Below are positions 45,900-55,134 of a stretch of 64,000 bases of DNA, one piece after another. This DNA is from an uncultured Actinomycetes bacterium (GTDB taxonomy: Bacteria; Actinomycetota; Acidimicrobiia; Acidimicrobiales; RAAP-2). The notes below the pieces were generated by a model that was not told where the DNA came from, did no database searches, and worked only from the letters and a program-made list of their open reading frames with translations. The position numbers and the translations under genes were made by a program. The stretch lies in assembly GCA_903828785.1 (NCBI GenBank), contig CAIKNP010000001.1, positions 186,001 to 250,000 on the forward strand, written 5' to 3'. How positions within the stretch are numbered: the first letter of the stretch is position 1; each line of letters starts with the position of its first letter.

Positions 45900-47237
45900 G
45901 TGTCCAAACTCATCGCCACCGCCTCCACCACCCCCCTCTTCGATGTCGTCATTATCGGCGCTGGCCCCAGTGGCTCCGCTTGTGCCTACTGGCTGGCGCG
46001 CGCTGGATGGAAGGTCTGCCTCATCGAAAAGAAGACCTTTCCTCGGGAAAAAACGTGCGGCGACGGGTTGACCCCGCGCAGCGTGTACCAACTCCAGCAA
46101 ATGGGCCTCGAAAGTGACGTAGCCGCGCACGGTCACAAGTACAACGGCCTTCGCTCCTTCGGCTTTGGCGCCTCGCTGGAATTGCAGTGGCCCGAGCACC
46201 CGGTGTTTCCCAACTACGGCTACACCATCACCCGCTTCAACCTCGACGGCCTCGTCGCCGAGAAGGCCGCGAGTGAGGGTGCGACCTTGCTGACCGGCTG
46301 CGAAGTGGTCGACCTGCTGAACGTGACGCCCGCCACCCAAGAGCGACTCGGCGGTGCGTCGGGGGCCGTGGTAAAGGACAAGGAGAGTGGCGAGACGGCG
46401 GAAATTCGCGCACGCTACGTCATTGTGGCCGACGGTCAGAATTCCCGCATTGGCCGGGCCTTGGGCACGAATCGCAACCGTGATTGGCCCATGGGCATGG
46501 CGTTGCGCGGCTACTACAGCAGTGATCGCCACGCCGAACCCTGGATTGACTCCCACCTCGATATTCGTGATCCCAACGGTCAGGTCGTTCCCGGTTACGG
46601 CTGGATTTTCCCGCTGGGGGACGGACGCGTCAATGTTGGTGTGGGACTGCTGTCCACCGGTGGCGCCTGGAAGGGAGTGAACACCACCAAGTTGCAGGAA
46701 TACTTCGTCTCGCAAACGGCCGAGGCCTGGGGACTCAACGAGCAAAGCTGCCTCGGTGATCCCACGGGCGGACGGCTCCCCATGGGACTCGCCATTGGAC
46801 CGCGTGTCGGACCCAACACCGTCGCTATTGGTGACGCCACCGGCACCGTCAATCCCTTCAATGGAGAAGGGATCGCCTACGGCTACGAATCGGGTCGACT
46901 CGCCGCTGGCGTCGTCGGCCAGGCCCTTCTCGAGAACAATCCAGATGTTCTGCGGCTGTACGAAGAACGTATGGAAGCCAACTACGGGGATTACTACAAG
47001 GTGGCTCGCGCCTTCGTGCGACTCATTTCCGAGCCGCGCATCTTGAGCGCTTGCGTCGGCGCGGGACTGCGCATCAAGCCGGTTATGACCGAATTACTCG
47101 CCATCATGGCCAACCTTATGGACAACGATCACCGCGGCCCCGCCGAAGTTGGCTACCGCGCGCTGGTGAAATTAGCGGACGTTATCCCCGACAAGGCCTT
47201 CACCGCCCTGCTGGCCAACGTTGGCGGCGGCGAGTAA
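45900..47237 (+). CDS. menJ: Geranylgeranyl reductase-family FAD enzyme, probable menaquinone reductase
   Basis: A 445-residue flavoprotein. GAGPSGSACA at about 22-31 binds FAD, and EKKTFPREKTCGDGLTPRSV and GDATGTVNPFNGEGIAYGYESG are family motifs. Members saturate prenyl chains; the mycobacterial MenJ reduces one double bond of menaquinone. Placement divergent from nuoA, the main menaquinone-reducing complex, supports that role, but chlorophyll- or archaeal-lipid-type substrates are excluded only by context. GTG 45900 follows a -10 box by six bases. Confidence 0.85.
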   Translation: MSKLIATASTTPLFDVVIIGAGPSGSACAYWLARAGWKVCLIEKKTFPREKTCGDGLTPRSVYQLQQMGLESDVAAHGHKYNGLRSFGFGASLELQWPEHPVFPNYGYTITRFNLDGLVAEKAASEGATLLTGCEVVDLLNVTPATQERLGGASGAVVKDKESGETAEIRARYVIVADGQNSRIGRALGTNRNRDWPMGMALRGYYSSDRHAEPWIDSHLDIRDPNGQVVPGYGWIFPLGDGRVNVGVGLLSTGGAWKGVNTTKLQEYFVSQTAEAWGLNEQSCLGDPTGGRLPMGLAIGPRVGPNTVAIGDATGTVNPFNGEGIAYGYESGRLAAGVVGQALLENNPDVLRLYEERMEANYGDYYKVARAFVRLISEPRILSACVGAGLRIKPVMTELLAIMANLMDNDHRGPAEVGYRALVKLADVIPDKAFTALLANVGGGE

Positions 47238-47317
47238 GCCAGCAAGAGCGGACGGGCTTCGCAAAGAGCAATTACGCTTCCCTTGGTGGTTATAAAGCGA
47301 AGAGCAGCTTCAGTCCG

Positions 47318-48157
47318 GTGATTCCTTCCTTCATTATCTTCCTTCGCGAGGGCATCGAAGCTTCGATGATTGTCGCGATGCTCCTGGCGTACCTCAACAA
47401 AACTGGTAAACGACAGTACTTTCGCGACGTGTACGTGGGTGTCGGCGCCGCGCTGCTCCTGGTGATCGTGGGGGGTATCGCCGTCTACCTCGCGGTACGC
47501 CACTACAGCGGATCAAACGTCCAAACCTATATTGAGACCACTACCTACCTGCTCGCCGCCCTCTTTTTGACCCTCATGACCTTCTGGATGAGTCGGCACG
47601 CCCGCAGCATGAACACCGAACTTCAGACCCGTTCCGACGTCGCCCTCAGCAGTGGAAAGCGTTGGGGACTCGGCGTGCTGAGCGCACAAGCGGTGGGGCG
47701 CGAGGGTCTCGAAACGATGGTCTTCACCCTGGCCATCCTCTTCACCAACACCTCCCAGGCCGGCACACCCTTACAGGGTCGGGGGGTCTTGGTGGGCGCC
47801 ATCAGCGGCCTCGCGGTGGCCCTCGGTCTGAGTTACCTGATGTACAAAATGGGAACGAAGATAAATCTCAAGGTGTTCTTCCGAGTCCTCGGCGTGGTTC
47901 TGATGATTTTCGCCGCGGGACTGATCGCCGACGCCGTCGAAAATTTGCAGTCCTTAGGCTGGTTAAAGGTGGGCACGCAGGTCCTCTGGCACTCGGGAAA
48001 TGTGTTAAATGAGGGATCGAACCTCGGCGATATCGCCCACTCACTTCTCGGCTACGCCCAGTCGCCCACCCTGGCGCAAGCGGTGGTGTGGGTACTCTAC
48101 GTAGGGGTGAGCGTTAGTTACTTCCTCGCCATAGGGCGACGCCCCCAACGCAGTTAA
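47318..48157 (+). CDS. FTR1-family iron permease
   Basis: A 279-residue membrane protein with seven hydrophobic helices. The two iron-binding R-E-x-x-E-type motifs are REGIE (residues 9-13) and REGLE near 128-132, as in FTR1/EfeU. No periplasmic partner (EfeO, EfeB) or multicopper oxidase is adjacent. The start GTG 47318 puts the first helix at the N-terminus; the frame is open further upstream inside and past menJ. It ends in a TTAA shared with the convergent membrane protein gene. Confidence 0.88.
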   Translation: MIPSFIIFLREGIEASMIVAMLLAYLNKTGKRQYFRDVYVGVGAALLLVIVGGIAVYLAVRHYSGSNVQTYIETTTYLLAALFLTLMTFWMSRHARSMNTELQTRSDVALSSGKRWGLGVLSAQAVGREGLETMVFTLAILFTNTSQAGTPLQGRGVLVGAISGLAVALGLSYLMYKMGTKINLKVFFRVLGVVLMIFAAGLIADAVENLQSLGWLKVGTQVLWHSGNVLNEGSNLGDIAHSLLGYAQSPTLAQAVVWVLYVGVSVSYFLAIGRRPQRS

Positions 48158-49272
48158 GCCGCGACGCCCGACGAAGGGGCAATGTGGCTCACCATGACGT
48201 TCGTCAAGCTGGTCACCAAAGATCGTGCCGTCGGCCAGGACGAAGACAGTATGAAGAAGGTTGTTTCGTAGTGCCCTTGCGTCGCAACGACGACGAAGAG
48301 GTGCGCGCTCACACTGGCCAAGCTGGTGCTCGAGGTGAGGGCGACCGTGGCCACGCCCACTCGGTGAAAACCCTTGGCGAAAGTGAGCACGGACAGGGCT
48401 TTACCGTCACTGACCCGAGGGTTACTACTGGAAGATGCTTCGACGAGGTCGGCACTTACGTTGGCGAAACAGCTACTAAAGCGCGGTGAACGCATCTCGG
48501 CGGTATCTCGCTGCACCATGGACAACTGCGGGTAGTACTGGACGTAGGAAGCGACTTCCAGGCCCCCCGCTCGCGAGGAACTGAAGACCGAAGAAGCCAC
48601 TTGGTAGAGGGGCAGTTGCCCGGCCGCCCCGTACATACGGTCGGCGGCGTTGCTGATGCCCATGCAGTGCTGAAAAGCGCGCACGGCTACTTCGTACACC
48701 GAATTGGCGGCGGGGGCGGTAGTGGTCGTGGTGTAATTCGTCTTGAAGACCTGGTTCGCCGGACCAACCAGATTGGCGAGGAGGGGATCAGTGGACACCG
48801 ACCACGACCCGGGCAAGTCGGAAAGGCGCAAATTGAGCGCCTGTAGGGCCGACTCGGCAGAAGCTTGGCGGTGACGAGATTCCCACCGCGTTCCCAGGTA
48901 TCCGGCCGACGAAAGGAGGGCGACTACCAGGGCCGCCGTCAGCCCCGTCAAGGCGCCGCGCGTTCGCTCCACTCGCCCACCGGCTAACAGCACGAAGGGG
49001 GTAAGTTCGTCAAAGCGACGGCGAGCACTGGTACGCCATTCAAAGGTACGCCCATCGATCGTCGCCGACAAGCTGGTGCGGCCCGGACTGCGCAGCAAGC
49101 GCACATCTCCCATGACGGACCAGGGAATTTGCCACGCCACCGGATCAACGCCGGCCAGCTGCGTGAGGGAATGCTCATTGAGCAAGAGCGTTACCGGGTC
49201 CGTTGGACCCTTAGGCGTGAAACTCTCGTTGACGCGCCATCCCTCACTACGCAGTGCGTTCGTACCGGTCAA
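48154..49272 (-). CDS. Membrane-anchored protein of unknown function
   Basis: A 372-residue protein. Residues 1-95 look like a cytoplasmic beta-rich domain (LLLNEHSLTQL, WQIPWSVMGDVRLLRSPG, ATIDGRTFEWRTSARRRFDEL), possibly PH-like. One membrane helix lies at about 108-126, and the remaining 245 residues, Ser/Thr/Ala-rich with two or three cysteines, would be outside the cell. I know no family for it. It is the last gene of the hem cluster, 28 bases after hemB. The annotated start is TTG; a later start is possible. Confidence 0.6.
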   Translation of the reverse strand: MTGTNALRSEGWRVNESFTPKGPTDPVTLLLNEHSLTQLAGVDPVAWQIPWSVMGDVRLLRSPGRTSLSATIDGRTFEWRTSARRRFDELTPFVLLAGGRVERTRGALTGLTAALVVALLSSAGYLGTRWESRHRQASAESALQALNLRLSDLPGSWSVSTDPLLANLVGPANQVFKTNYTTTTTAPAANSVYEVAVRAFQHCMGISNAADRMYGAAGQLPLYQVASSVFSSSRAGGLEVASYVQYYPQLSMVQRDTAEMRSPRFSSCFANVSADLVEASSSSNPRVSDGKALSVLTFAKGFHRVGVATVALTSSTSLASVSAHLFVVVATQGHYETTFFILSSSWPTARSLVTSLTNVMVSHIAPSSGVAA

Positions 49273-49300
49273 GGCCTTCCTCCCACTTCACGCCTCAGGA

Positions 49301-50278
49301 TCAGGACAAGGTTTCGGCGACGTCCGCCGCGAAGTAGGTAAGGATCATGTCCGCGCCGGCCCGTCGAACCGCCGTTAACTGTTCAAGGGCCACGGCTGGC
49401 CCGTCAATCCAGCCTCGCTCGGCCGCCGCGTGAATCATGGCGTACTCCCCCGACACGTGGTACGCGGCGACGGGTACGTCAAGCTCGCGACGCAGGTCGC
49501 TGACGACGTCGAGGTAGGTCATGGCGGGCTTCACCATCACAATGTCGGCGCCCTCTTGCACGTCGAGCCGCGCTTCACGGAGGGATTCGCGACGGTTGTG
49601 GTAGTCCTGCTGGTACGCCCGACGATTACCGCCGTTGATAATTTGCACGTCCACTGCTTCGCGGAAGGGGCCGTAGAGCGCACTGGCGTACTTGGCGCTG
49701 TAGGCCATAATGACCGTTTCGCTGAAACCAGACTGGTCGAGAGCCTGGCGTATGGCGCCAACTTGGCCGTCCATCATGCCGCTGGGCCCAACCACGGCGG
49801 CTCCGGCTCGAGCTTGCGCCACCGCCTGGCGAGCGTAGAGCTCGATGGTCAGGTCGTTATCAACCGTCCCGTCGTCGCGCACCACGCCGCAGTGGCCGTG
49901 ATCAGTGAACTCATCGAGGCAGGTGTCCGCCATAACTAAAAGTTCGTCACCGAACTCATCGCGCAAGCGCCGAAGGGCTACCTGAATGATGCCGTTCTCG
50001 TCCCAGGCTTGGGACCCCGTCGCGTCCTTGGTCGCCGGCAAGCCGAAGAGAATGATGCCGCCCACCTGGCGTTCAGCCAGACGGCGCGCCTCATCCACCA
50101 AGGAATCGAGCGTGTGCTGGAACTGACCCGGCAAGGAAGAAATGGGCGTCGGGGATGGGCGTCCCTCCGCCACGAAGAGCGGCGCAATCAACTGCGAAGG
50201 CGTCAGCGTGGTCTCGGCGACAAGGCGTCGAAGGGCGCTGGTTCGTCGAAGGCGGCGGGGGCGCTCAGCAGGAAACAT
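49301..50278 (-). CDS. hemB: Delta-aminolevulinic acid dehydratase (porphobilinogen synthase)
   Basis: A 325-residue enzyme joining two 5-aminolevulinate molecules to porphobilinogen. The metal-site segment reads ADTCLDEFTDHGHCG, the Schiff-base lysines are in MAYSAKYASALYGPFREA and MVKPAMTYLD. It starts at ATG 50278, 29 bases after the solute-binding-fold gene. Confidence 0.96.
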   Translation of the reverse strand: MFPAERPRRLRRTSALRRLVAETTLTPSQLIAPLFVAEGRPSPTPISSLPGQFQHTLDSLVDEARRLAERQVGGIILFGLPATKDATGSQAWDENGIIQVALRRLRDEFGDELLVMADTCLDEFTDHGHCGVVRDDGTVDNDLTIELYARQAVAQARAGAAVVGPSGMMDGQVGAIRQALDQSGFSETVIMAYSAKYASALYGPFREAVDVQIINGGNRRAYQQDYHNRRESLREARLDVQEGADIVMVKPAMTYLDVVSDLRRELDVPVAAYHVSGEYAMIHAAAERGWIDGPAVALEQLTAVRRAGADMILTYFAADVAETLS

Positions 50279-50307
50279 GCTTCTAGCCTAGGTCGGGCGT
50301 GGCCACA

Positions 50308-51201
50308 TTAGGCATTGAAACCTTCGTCGACGAGGCTCGTGGCTCGGTCCACGATGTCGTCATCGGTTAAATACCCACCAAATCGACGACGCAGTTGGAC
50401 GAGAGTGTCGAGTGACGAGGCATCGACGTGCCCATCGGGTACGAGGCCCATTCGCTCATCTCGAATCACCGTCAGGTGTGCTTTCGCCTGCTCACGGTCC
50501 AGTCCGAGGACTTCTTCGATGACTGCGAGGGCCGCTCCCTCGTTCGCGGTGTCGAGCACCCACGCCGCCGCCGCCAGGAGTAGCGAACGTAGTTGGCGCG
50601 CGACTGCTCCATTCACCCCGCGACGGCCGGCGAGGACTGTCCCGAGATAGGGACCGATGTCGGTGACCCGCCCGTAGTTGCGACACCCCGCGTCACTGGC
50701 CCGCAGTTCATTGCTCGCGTTCAAAATGGTGGCGGCGCACTGTCCCGCCATGAGAGCGTTCGCCCGCTGGGGCGTGACCCCGAGGGCGACCACTTCGAGG
50801 TCCGAGCGCGAGATGTCCAGTCGAGCGAGCAGTTCGTACGCCACGAAGGCGAAGCCCGAGGTCGCAACGTCCACCGCGAAGGGTCTACCCGGCAGTTCAG
50901 CCGGCGAAAGTCCCGGCGCGCACCACAATCCCAAGTCCAGTCCCCGGTCAAGAGCAGCGTAGATGGTCAAGTCCATCAAGGTCGCGAGCGGATTCGTCGC
51001 TATGAACTGATAGGCCAGGACATTGTCCGGACCGGTAAGAACGAAATCCAGTTCGCCGCTGGCGAGGGCGGCAAACTGCGCGGGTGACGAGACCACGCTG
51101 ACCTCCTCGATCACGAGTCCGGCGGCGTGCACGCTTCCGCTGCGCTCCGCGACCGCGAGGAGCAATGACTTAGTGAAGGTCCCCAGGCGCAGTGTCGTCA
51201 T
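50308..51201 (-). CDS. Periplasmic-binding-fold protein (SsuA/THI5-like) without signal peptide
   Basis: A 297-residue protein with the two-lobe solute-binding fold of NMT1/THI5/SsuA relatives: RLGTF-KSLLLAVAERSG at the start, then ALASGELDFVLTGPDN and a hinge before GRPFAVDVATSGFAFVAYELL. There is no signal peptide or lipobox from ATG 51201, and no permease or ATPase gene nearby, so transport is doubtful; some proteins of this fold are cytosolic enzymes or sensors. Its start overlaps the aldehyde dehydrogenase stop by four bases, suggesting a shared pathway. Confidence 0.72.
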   Translation of the reverse strand: MTTLRLGTFTKSLLLAVAERSGSVHAAGLVIEEVSVVSSPAQFAALASGELDFVLTGPDNVLAYQFIATNPLATLMDLTIYAALDRGLDLGLWCAPGLSPAELPGRPFAVDVATSGFAFVAYELLARLDISRSDLEVVALGVTPQRANALMAGQCAATILNASNELRASDAGCRNYGRVTDIGPYLGTVLAGRRGVNGAVARQLRSLLLAAAAWVLDTANEGAALAVIEEVLGLDREQAKAHLTVIRDERMGLVPDGHVDASSLDTLVQLRRRFGGYLTDDDIVDRATSLVDEGFNA

Positions 51202-52712
51202 GGCCTCGGAGGCCACGAGGGCATCACACCACGTCCCGAGGGGAAGCGGACATTCTTGGCGCGCACAAACTCGAGCAGCGTCTCCGCGCTGTACTCACGT
51301 CCGTAGCCCGAGCCCTTAACGCCGCCGAAGGGAGAGCCAATAAAGGTGCGTCGGGTGTACTGGTTCACAAAGACCATGCCGACTTCGAGACGCGGTGCCA
51401 GGCGCGCCGCTCGACCTTCGTCAGCGGTACAAATGGCCGCGGTGAGTCCGTACTCGCTGTCGTTGGCAATCTCGACGGCCTCGTCATCACTGGCAAAAGT
51501 CATCAGGGCGGCTACGGGACCAAAGACTTCCTCGCGGGCGATGGTCATGCTCCGGGTCACGTCGCCAAAAATACGCGGGGCCACCCAAAAGCCCTCGGGA
51601 TTGAGGTGTTCGGGTAACGAGCCTTCAAATAACAAGGTCGCTCCCTCCTTCATGGTTGTGGCCACGTACGAAGCGACCCGTTCTTGCTGGCGCCGATCGA
51701 CCATGGGCCCGATGTCGGTCGCCGGATCAAGGGGCTCACCGACCACCAGGCCTTTCGCGGCGGCCACGAACTTTTCGGCAAACTCGTCGTAGAGCGACTC
51801 GTGCACCACCAGGCGCGACGTCGACGTGCAGGCCATGGCGTTGTTGTAGAACATACCCTCGATGGCCACCCGTACGGCGGCGTCCACGTTGGCGTCGTCG
51901 AGCACCAGCAGCGCGTTCTTCCCGCCCAATTCGAGGGTGACGTAGGTGAGGTGCTCCGCCGCGGCCTGCATCACCTTGCGACCGGTCTGGGTCGACCCAG
52001 TGAAGGTCACTCGCTCGATACGTCGATGGGCGAGCAGGGCCGGACCAGCGTCCAGGCCGTTGACCGCGTTAAGCACCCCCGGAGGCAAGACCGTATTGGC
52101 GAGCTCGATGAGGCGCAGTATCGCCAGGGGGGCCTGCTCACCGGGCTTGACGACCACGGTATTACCCGCCGCCAAGGCGGGGGCACACTTCTTGGCGACG
52201 TGTTGCACTGGCCAGTTGAAGGGCAAAATTGCCGCGACGACGCCGTAGGGTTCGAAGGTCACGTGCGCTTCGACCGGACCCTGGTGCAAGAGCTGACCGT
52301 GGATGGTGTCGGCAATACCCGCGTAGTAGTCAAAATTGGTGTGACTGGACACCACGTCGACCAGCAGTGCGTCGCGCTTCGGTTTACCCACTTCGCGAGC
52401 GCAGAGTTCCGCCAACTCCTCGGCATGGTCGCGAATAACGGCGGCCACCTGGCGCAAATACCCAGCGCGTTCGCGTGGTGAGAGGTCACGCCAGATGGTC
52501 TCGTAGGCGTGGCGGGCGCTCAGCACCGCTCGGTCGACGAGATCTCGTTCGGCCACGGCGACCCGAGCCAGCACGGCCCCACTGGACGCTTCGTGCACGT
52601 CGTAGGTGGCGGCCCCGTCGGGCAGGGCCCAGGCCCCGTCGATGAAGGCACCCCAGAGTGGGTGGGAAACAAGTACGGCGTCCGAAAGGGCCGAGTGTTG
52701 ATTGCTGGTCAT
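51198..52712 (-). CDS. NAD(P)-dependent aldehyde dehydrogenase
   Basis: A 504-residue enzyme of the ALDH superfamily. FNWPVQHVAKKCAPALAAGN binds cofactor, FTGSTQTGR is the glycine loop, the general-base glutamate is in LELGGKNALLVLDD, and the catalytic cysteine is in NNAMACTSTSRL. The aldehyde is unknown. ATG 52712 is preceded by GGGGGAAGA; the longer frame runs into the hemD region and is not supported. It is coupled to the binding-fold gene downstream. Confidence 0.9.
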   Translation of the reverse strand: MTSNQHSALSDAVLVSHPLWGAFIDGAWALPDGAATYDVHEASSGAVLARVAVAERDLVDRAVLSARHAYETIWRDLSPRERAGYLRQVAAVIRDHAEELAELCAREVGKPKRDALLVDVVSSHTNFDYYAGIADTIHGQLLHQGPVEAHVTFEPYGVVAAILPFNWPVQHVAKKCAPALAAGNTVVVKPGEQAPLAILRLIELANTVLPPGVLNAVNGLDAGPALLAHRRIERVTFTGSTQTGRKVMQAAAEHLTYVTLELGGKNALLVLDDANVDAAVRVAIEGMFYNNAMACTSTSRLVVHESLYDEFAEKFVAAAKGLVVGEPLDPATDIGPMVDRRQQERVASYVATTMKEGATLLFEGSLPEHLNPEGFWVAPRIFGDVTRSMTIAREEVFGPVAALMTFASDDEAVEIANDSEYGLTAAICTADEGRAARLAPRLEVGMVFVNQYTRRTFIGSPFGGVKGSGYGREYSAETLLEFVRAKNVRFPSGRGVMPSWPPRP

Positions 52713-52779
52713 TCTTCCCCCATTGTCGTCCTTGAAACTAGCCAAGGAGTGAGTGGCTGTGATTAAAAACTTTTCGTGG

Positions 52780-53496
52780 TCATGGTCGCGGCGCCACGGT
52801 GGGCCAAAGATCAGCCAGCGAGTCGTCCCATCCGACGTGAACGCGGGCATGCGTCTCGCGTACCGCGCGTCCCGTTGAATTTCCCGGCACGATTACCACC
52901 GTCGCTGGATCAACGTAGGGAGCAGCGACGCGCCAGGCGGAGGGGGCCCCAATAAAGAGGGCATCCGCCCCTCGAATGACGTCGACCTCGTGAGCCGTGA
53001 GGGTCCGTGGCGCGGTGGCGTAGCAGTGGACCTGATCGACACGAATTCCCCGTTCTCGCAAAGCAGTGGGAAGTTCGGGCTGCATCTCGAGCGCTCCCAG
53101 CATCAAGACGGGTCCGGCGACGACGTGACCGACGAGGCCCTGCGCTCCATCCTCACTGCAATACGCCACGGTGAATCCGCGCTCGATGAGAAGCTTTTCC
53201 GTCACTCGGCCCACCGCGTAAACCTGCACCCCGTGGCTCAGCGAATCACGAACGAGTTCGAGGTAGTCGCCCGCCCTCGCGCTCGAAACTACGAAGGCGG
53301 CGTAGGGTTCGGGTGGCGCCAAGGTCGCCAGCTGGGCGCGCACCTGCGCCACCGACGACCACCGCGTCGTGGTGAGTGGTACGTCCAGCACGAGTGCGTC
53401 GCTGGGCAGCCGGTCGAGGAGCTCGGCACGCAACCGTCCTTCACGAGTGTTCACCACCCGCAATCCCCCCGCCCCGCTTGCCGGGTAGATATTCAT
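52780..53496 (-). CDS. hemD: Uroporphyrinogen-III synthase
   Basis: A 238-residue enzyme that cyclises hydroxymethylbilane with inversion of ring D. Sequence conservation in this family is weak; assignment rests on the two-lobe fold pattern (VVSSARAGDYL, VYAVGRVTEKLLIERGF, FIGAPSAWRVAAPYV, VIVPGNSTGRAVRE) and on overlapping hemC by four bases. Confidence 0.88.
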   Translation of the reverse strand: MNIYPASGAGGLRVVNTREGRLRAELLDRLPSDALVLDVPLTTTRWSSVAQVRAQLATLAPPEPYAAFVVSSARAGDYLELVRDSLSHGVQVYAVGRVTEKLLIERGFTVAYCSEDGAQGLVGHVVAGPVLMLGALEMQPELPTALRERGIRVDQVHCYATAPRTLTAHEVDVIRGADALFIGAPSAWRVAAPYVDPATVVIVPGNSTGRAVRETHARVHVGWDDSLADLWPTVAPRP

Positions 53497-54404
53497 GGGA
53501 GGAGGAGGCCTCCGCCGCAGTCGTCGCGCAGGTGCCGAGCCACTGCGCCACCCAGCGCCGTAGGGTCAGCGCCGTGGCGGACGTGACGCACGGAGGAGCT
53601 GCCATCGGGGGCAATCATGGCCGCGGAAATGCGTATGCCACCATCCGTCACCTGTGCCCAGGCGGCCACCGGCAGTGAACAGCCCGCGCCCAGTTCACGT
53701 AAGAAGGCGCGCTCCGCGTGCACCGCAGTCCCCACCTCGGGTAGGTGCAGCGCGGCCAGCAAGGTCATGGTCGCCTCGTCATCGCTACGACATTCCAGTG
53801 CGAGCGCCCCTTGACCAACTTGTGGAATAAACCACTCGGGATCAAGGTACTCCGCCACTTGGTCTAATTGTCCCAAGCGCTCCAGCGCCGCCGCGGCGGC
53901 CACGATGGCGTCGACACCATTACGACCACTAGCGGCCAGTCGCGTTGCCATGTTGCCGCGCAGTTCCACAATGTTGAGGTCGGGGCGGCGCTCCAGCAGG
54001 AGAGCTCGTCGCCGGGGAGACCCCGTCGCCACGGTGGCCCCCGGGCCCAGTCCGGCGAGACTGCGTCCGACGAGAACGTCGCGAGGGTCGAGCCGTTCGG
54101 CAATCGCTCGCAAGGTCAAGCCCTCGGGCGACGCACTAGGCAGGTCCTTGGCTGAATGCACCGCAACATCCGCGTCGCCGCGCAGTACCGCCTGTTGAAT
54201 TTCGACGGCGAATATTCCCTCACCACCGAGCGAGGCGAGCGATTCACCCGAGCGTCGGTCGCCGTTGGTACTCAGTGGGACCAGGGTGACCGTCACGCCC
54301 ATCGCTCGCAATCGAGCAGCAACTCGTTCGGTCTGGTCCAGCGCTAGGGGAGATTGGCGAGTAGCCAGCCGAACGGTCACGGGGCCACGAGTCATTACGA
54401 CCAT
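53493..54404 (-). CDS. hemC: Hydroxymethylbilane synthase (porphobilinogen deaminase)
   Basis: A 303-residue enzyme polymerising four porphobilinogens. LATRQSPLALDQTE is the start motif, HSAKDLPS the substrate-binding arginine/lysine region, and the dipyrromethane cofactor cysteine lies in ELGAGCSLPVAA near residue 240. ATG 54404 is one base after the rex stop; ATG 54395 also fits. hemA, usually between rex and hemC in actinobacteria, is absent. Confidence 0.95.
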   Translation of the reverse strand: MVVMTRGPVTVRLATRQSPLALDQTERVAARLRAMGVTVTLVPLSTNGDRRSGESLASLGGEGIFAVEIQQAVLRGDADVAVHSAKDLPSASPEGLTLRAIAERLDPRDVLVGRSLAGLGPGATVATGSPRRRALLLERRPDLNIVELRGNMATRLAASGRNGVDAIVAAAAALERLGQLDQVAEYLDPEWFIPQVGQGALALECRSDDEATMTLLAALHLPEVGTAVHAERAFLRELGAGCSLPVAAWAQVTDGGIRISAAMIAPDGSSSVRHVRHGADPTALGGAVARHLRDDCGGGLLLP

Positions 54405-54405
54405 T

Positions 54406-55131
54406 CTACGGGACGTTCGACGACGGCCCCGAAGCGGTGATTCCTAGCGACTGCAACACGCCCCCAGCGAAGTTCAGGGAGTGGAGCATGTGGGAGACGA
54501 GGATCTGCAGCTCAATCGAGAAGTCGACGTAGTGCACTACGACGCCGATGGGCACATTAACGACGGTGGGCGCAAAGTTCAAAATCGCCTTTACTCCCGC
54601 CGCCACGAGTTGGTCGGCCACTTCTTGTGCGGCCGCGGCCGGAACCGTGATGACGCCTACCGACGCGGCCAGTATGGGCTCATCAATGGAGCGAACAATT
54701 TGGCCGCCAATTTCCTTGCCAATCACGCTCGGGCTGGCGTCGTAGAGGGCGGTGAGTTGCGCCCCGTGGATCAGGAAATTCGAACTGTTGACCAGGGCTT
54801 GACCAAGGTTGCCCATTCCCACCACCACTACTGAATAGTTTCGGTCGTGGCCGAGGGCCTCGCCGATTTTCGTCCGTAGCAGGGCGACGTCGTAGCCTGA
54901 GCCTCGTACCCCGAGTTGACCCATGCCCGCGAGGTCGCGTCGCACGGTGGTCGCCGTGACCCCGGTCAAGGTAGCGATGGTTGACGAGTCGATTGTCGCA
55001 ATTCCTTGACGGGAATAGCCTTCGATGACGCGCTGGTAGATGGGCAATCGGGCGATAGTAGGGTTCGAGAGCGAGCGACCGCGAATTCCTTTGACGCTCG
55101 CGGGACTCTTGTCCCTTCGGTTCACCCGCAC
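54406..55131 (-). CDS. rex: Redox-sensing transcriptional repressor Rex
   Basis: A 241-residue NADH-sensing repressor. A winged helix-turn-helix lies at about 27-90 (IARLPIYQRVIEGY, then LTGVTATTVRRDLAGMGQLG), followed by a Rossmann domain with GMGNLGQALV at about 105-114 that binds NAD(H), and a C-terminal dimer-swap helix. It typically controls respiratory and heme genes according to the NADH/NAD+ ratio. It starts at GTG 55131, three bases after proC. No clear Rex operator was found upstream of nuo, qcr or this cluster. Confidence 0.93.
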   Translation of the reverse strand: MRVNRRDKSPASVKGIRGRSLSNPTIARLPIYQRVIEGYSRQGIATIDSSTIATLTGVTATTVRRDLAGMGQLGVRGSGYDVALLRTKIGEALGHDRNYSVVVVGMGNLGQALVNSSNFLIHGAQLTALYDASPSVIGKEIGGQIVRSIDEPILAASVGVITVPAAAAQEVADQLVAAGVKAILNFAPTVVNVPIGVVVHYVDFSIELQILVSHMLHSLNFAGGVLQSLGITASGPSSNVP

Positions 55132-55134
55132 GAT

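Noticed and set aside
45900-47237. Archaeal-type geranylgeranyl lipid reductase or chlorophyll ChlP assignment
   Set aside because: No photosynthesis or archaeal lipid genes nearby; the nuo neighbour and actinobacterial setting favour menaquinone reductase.
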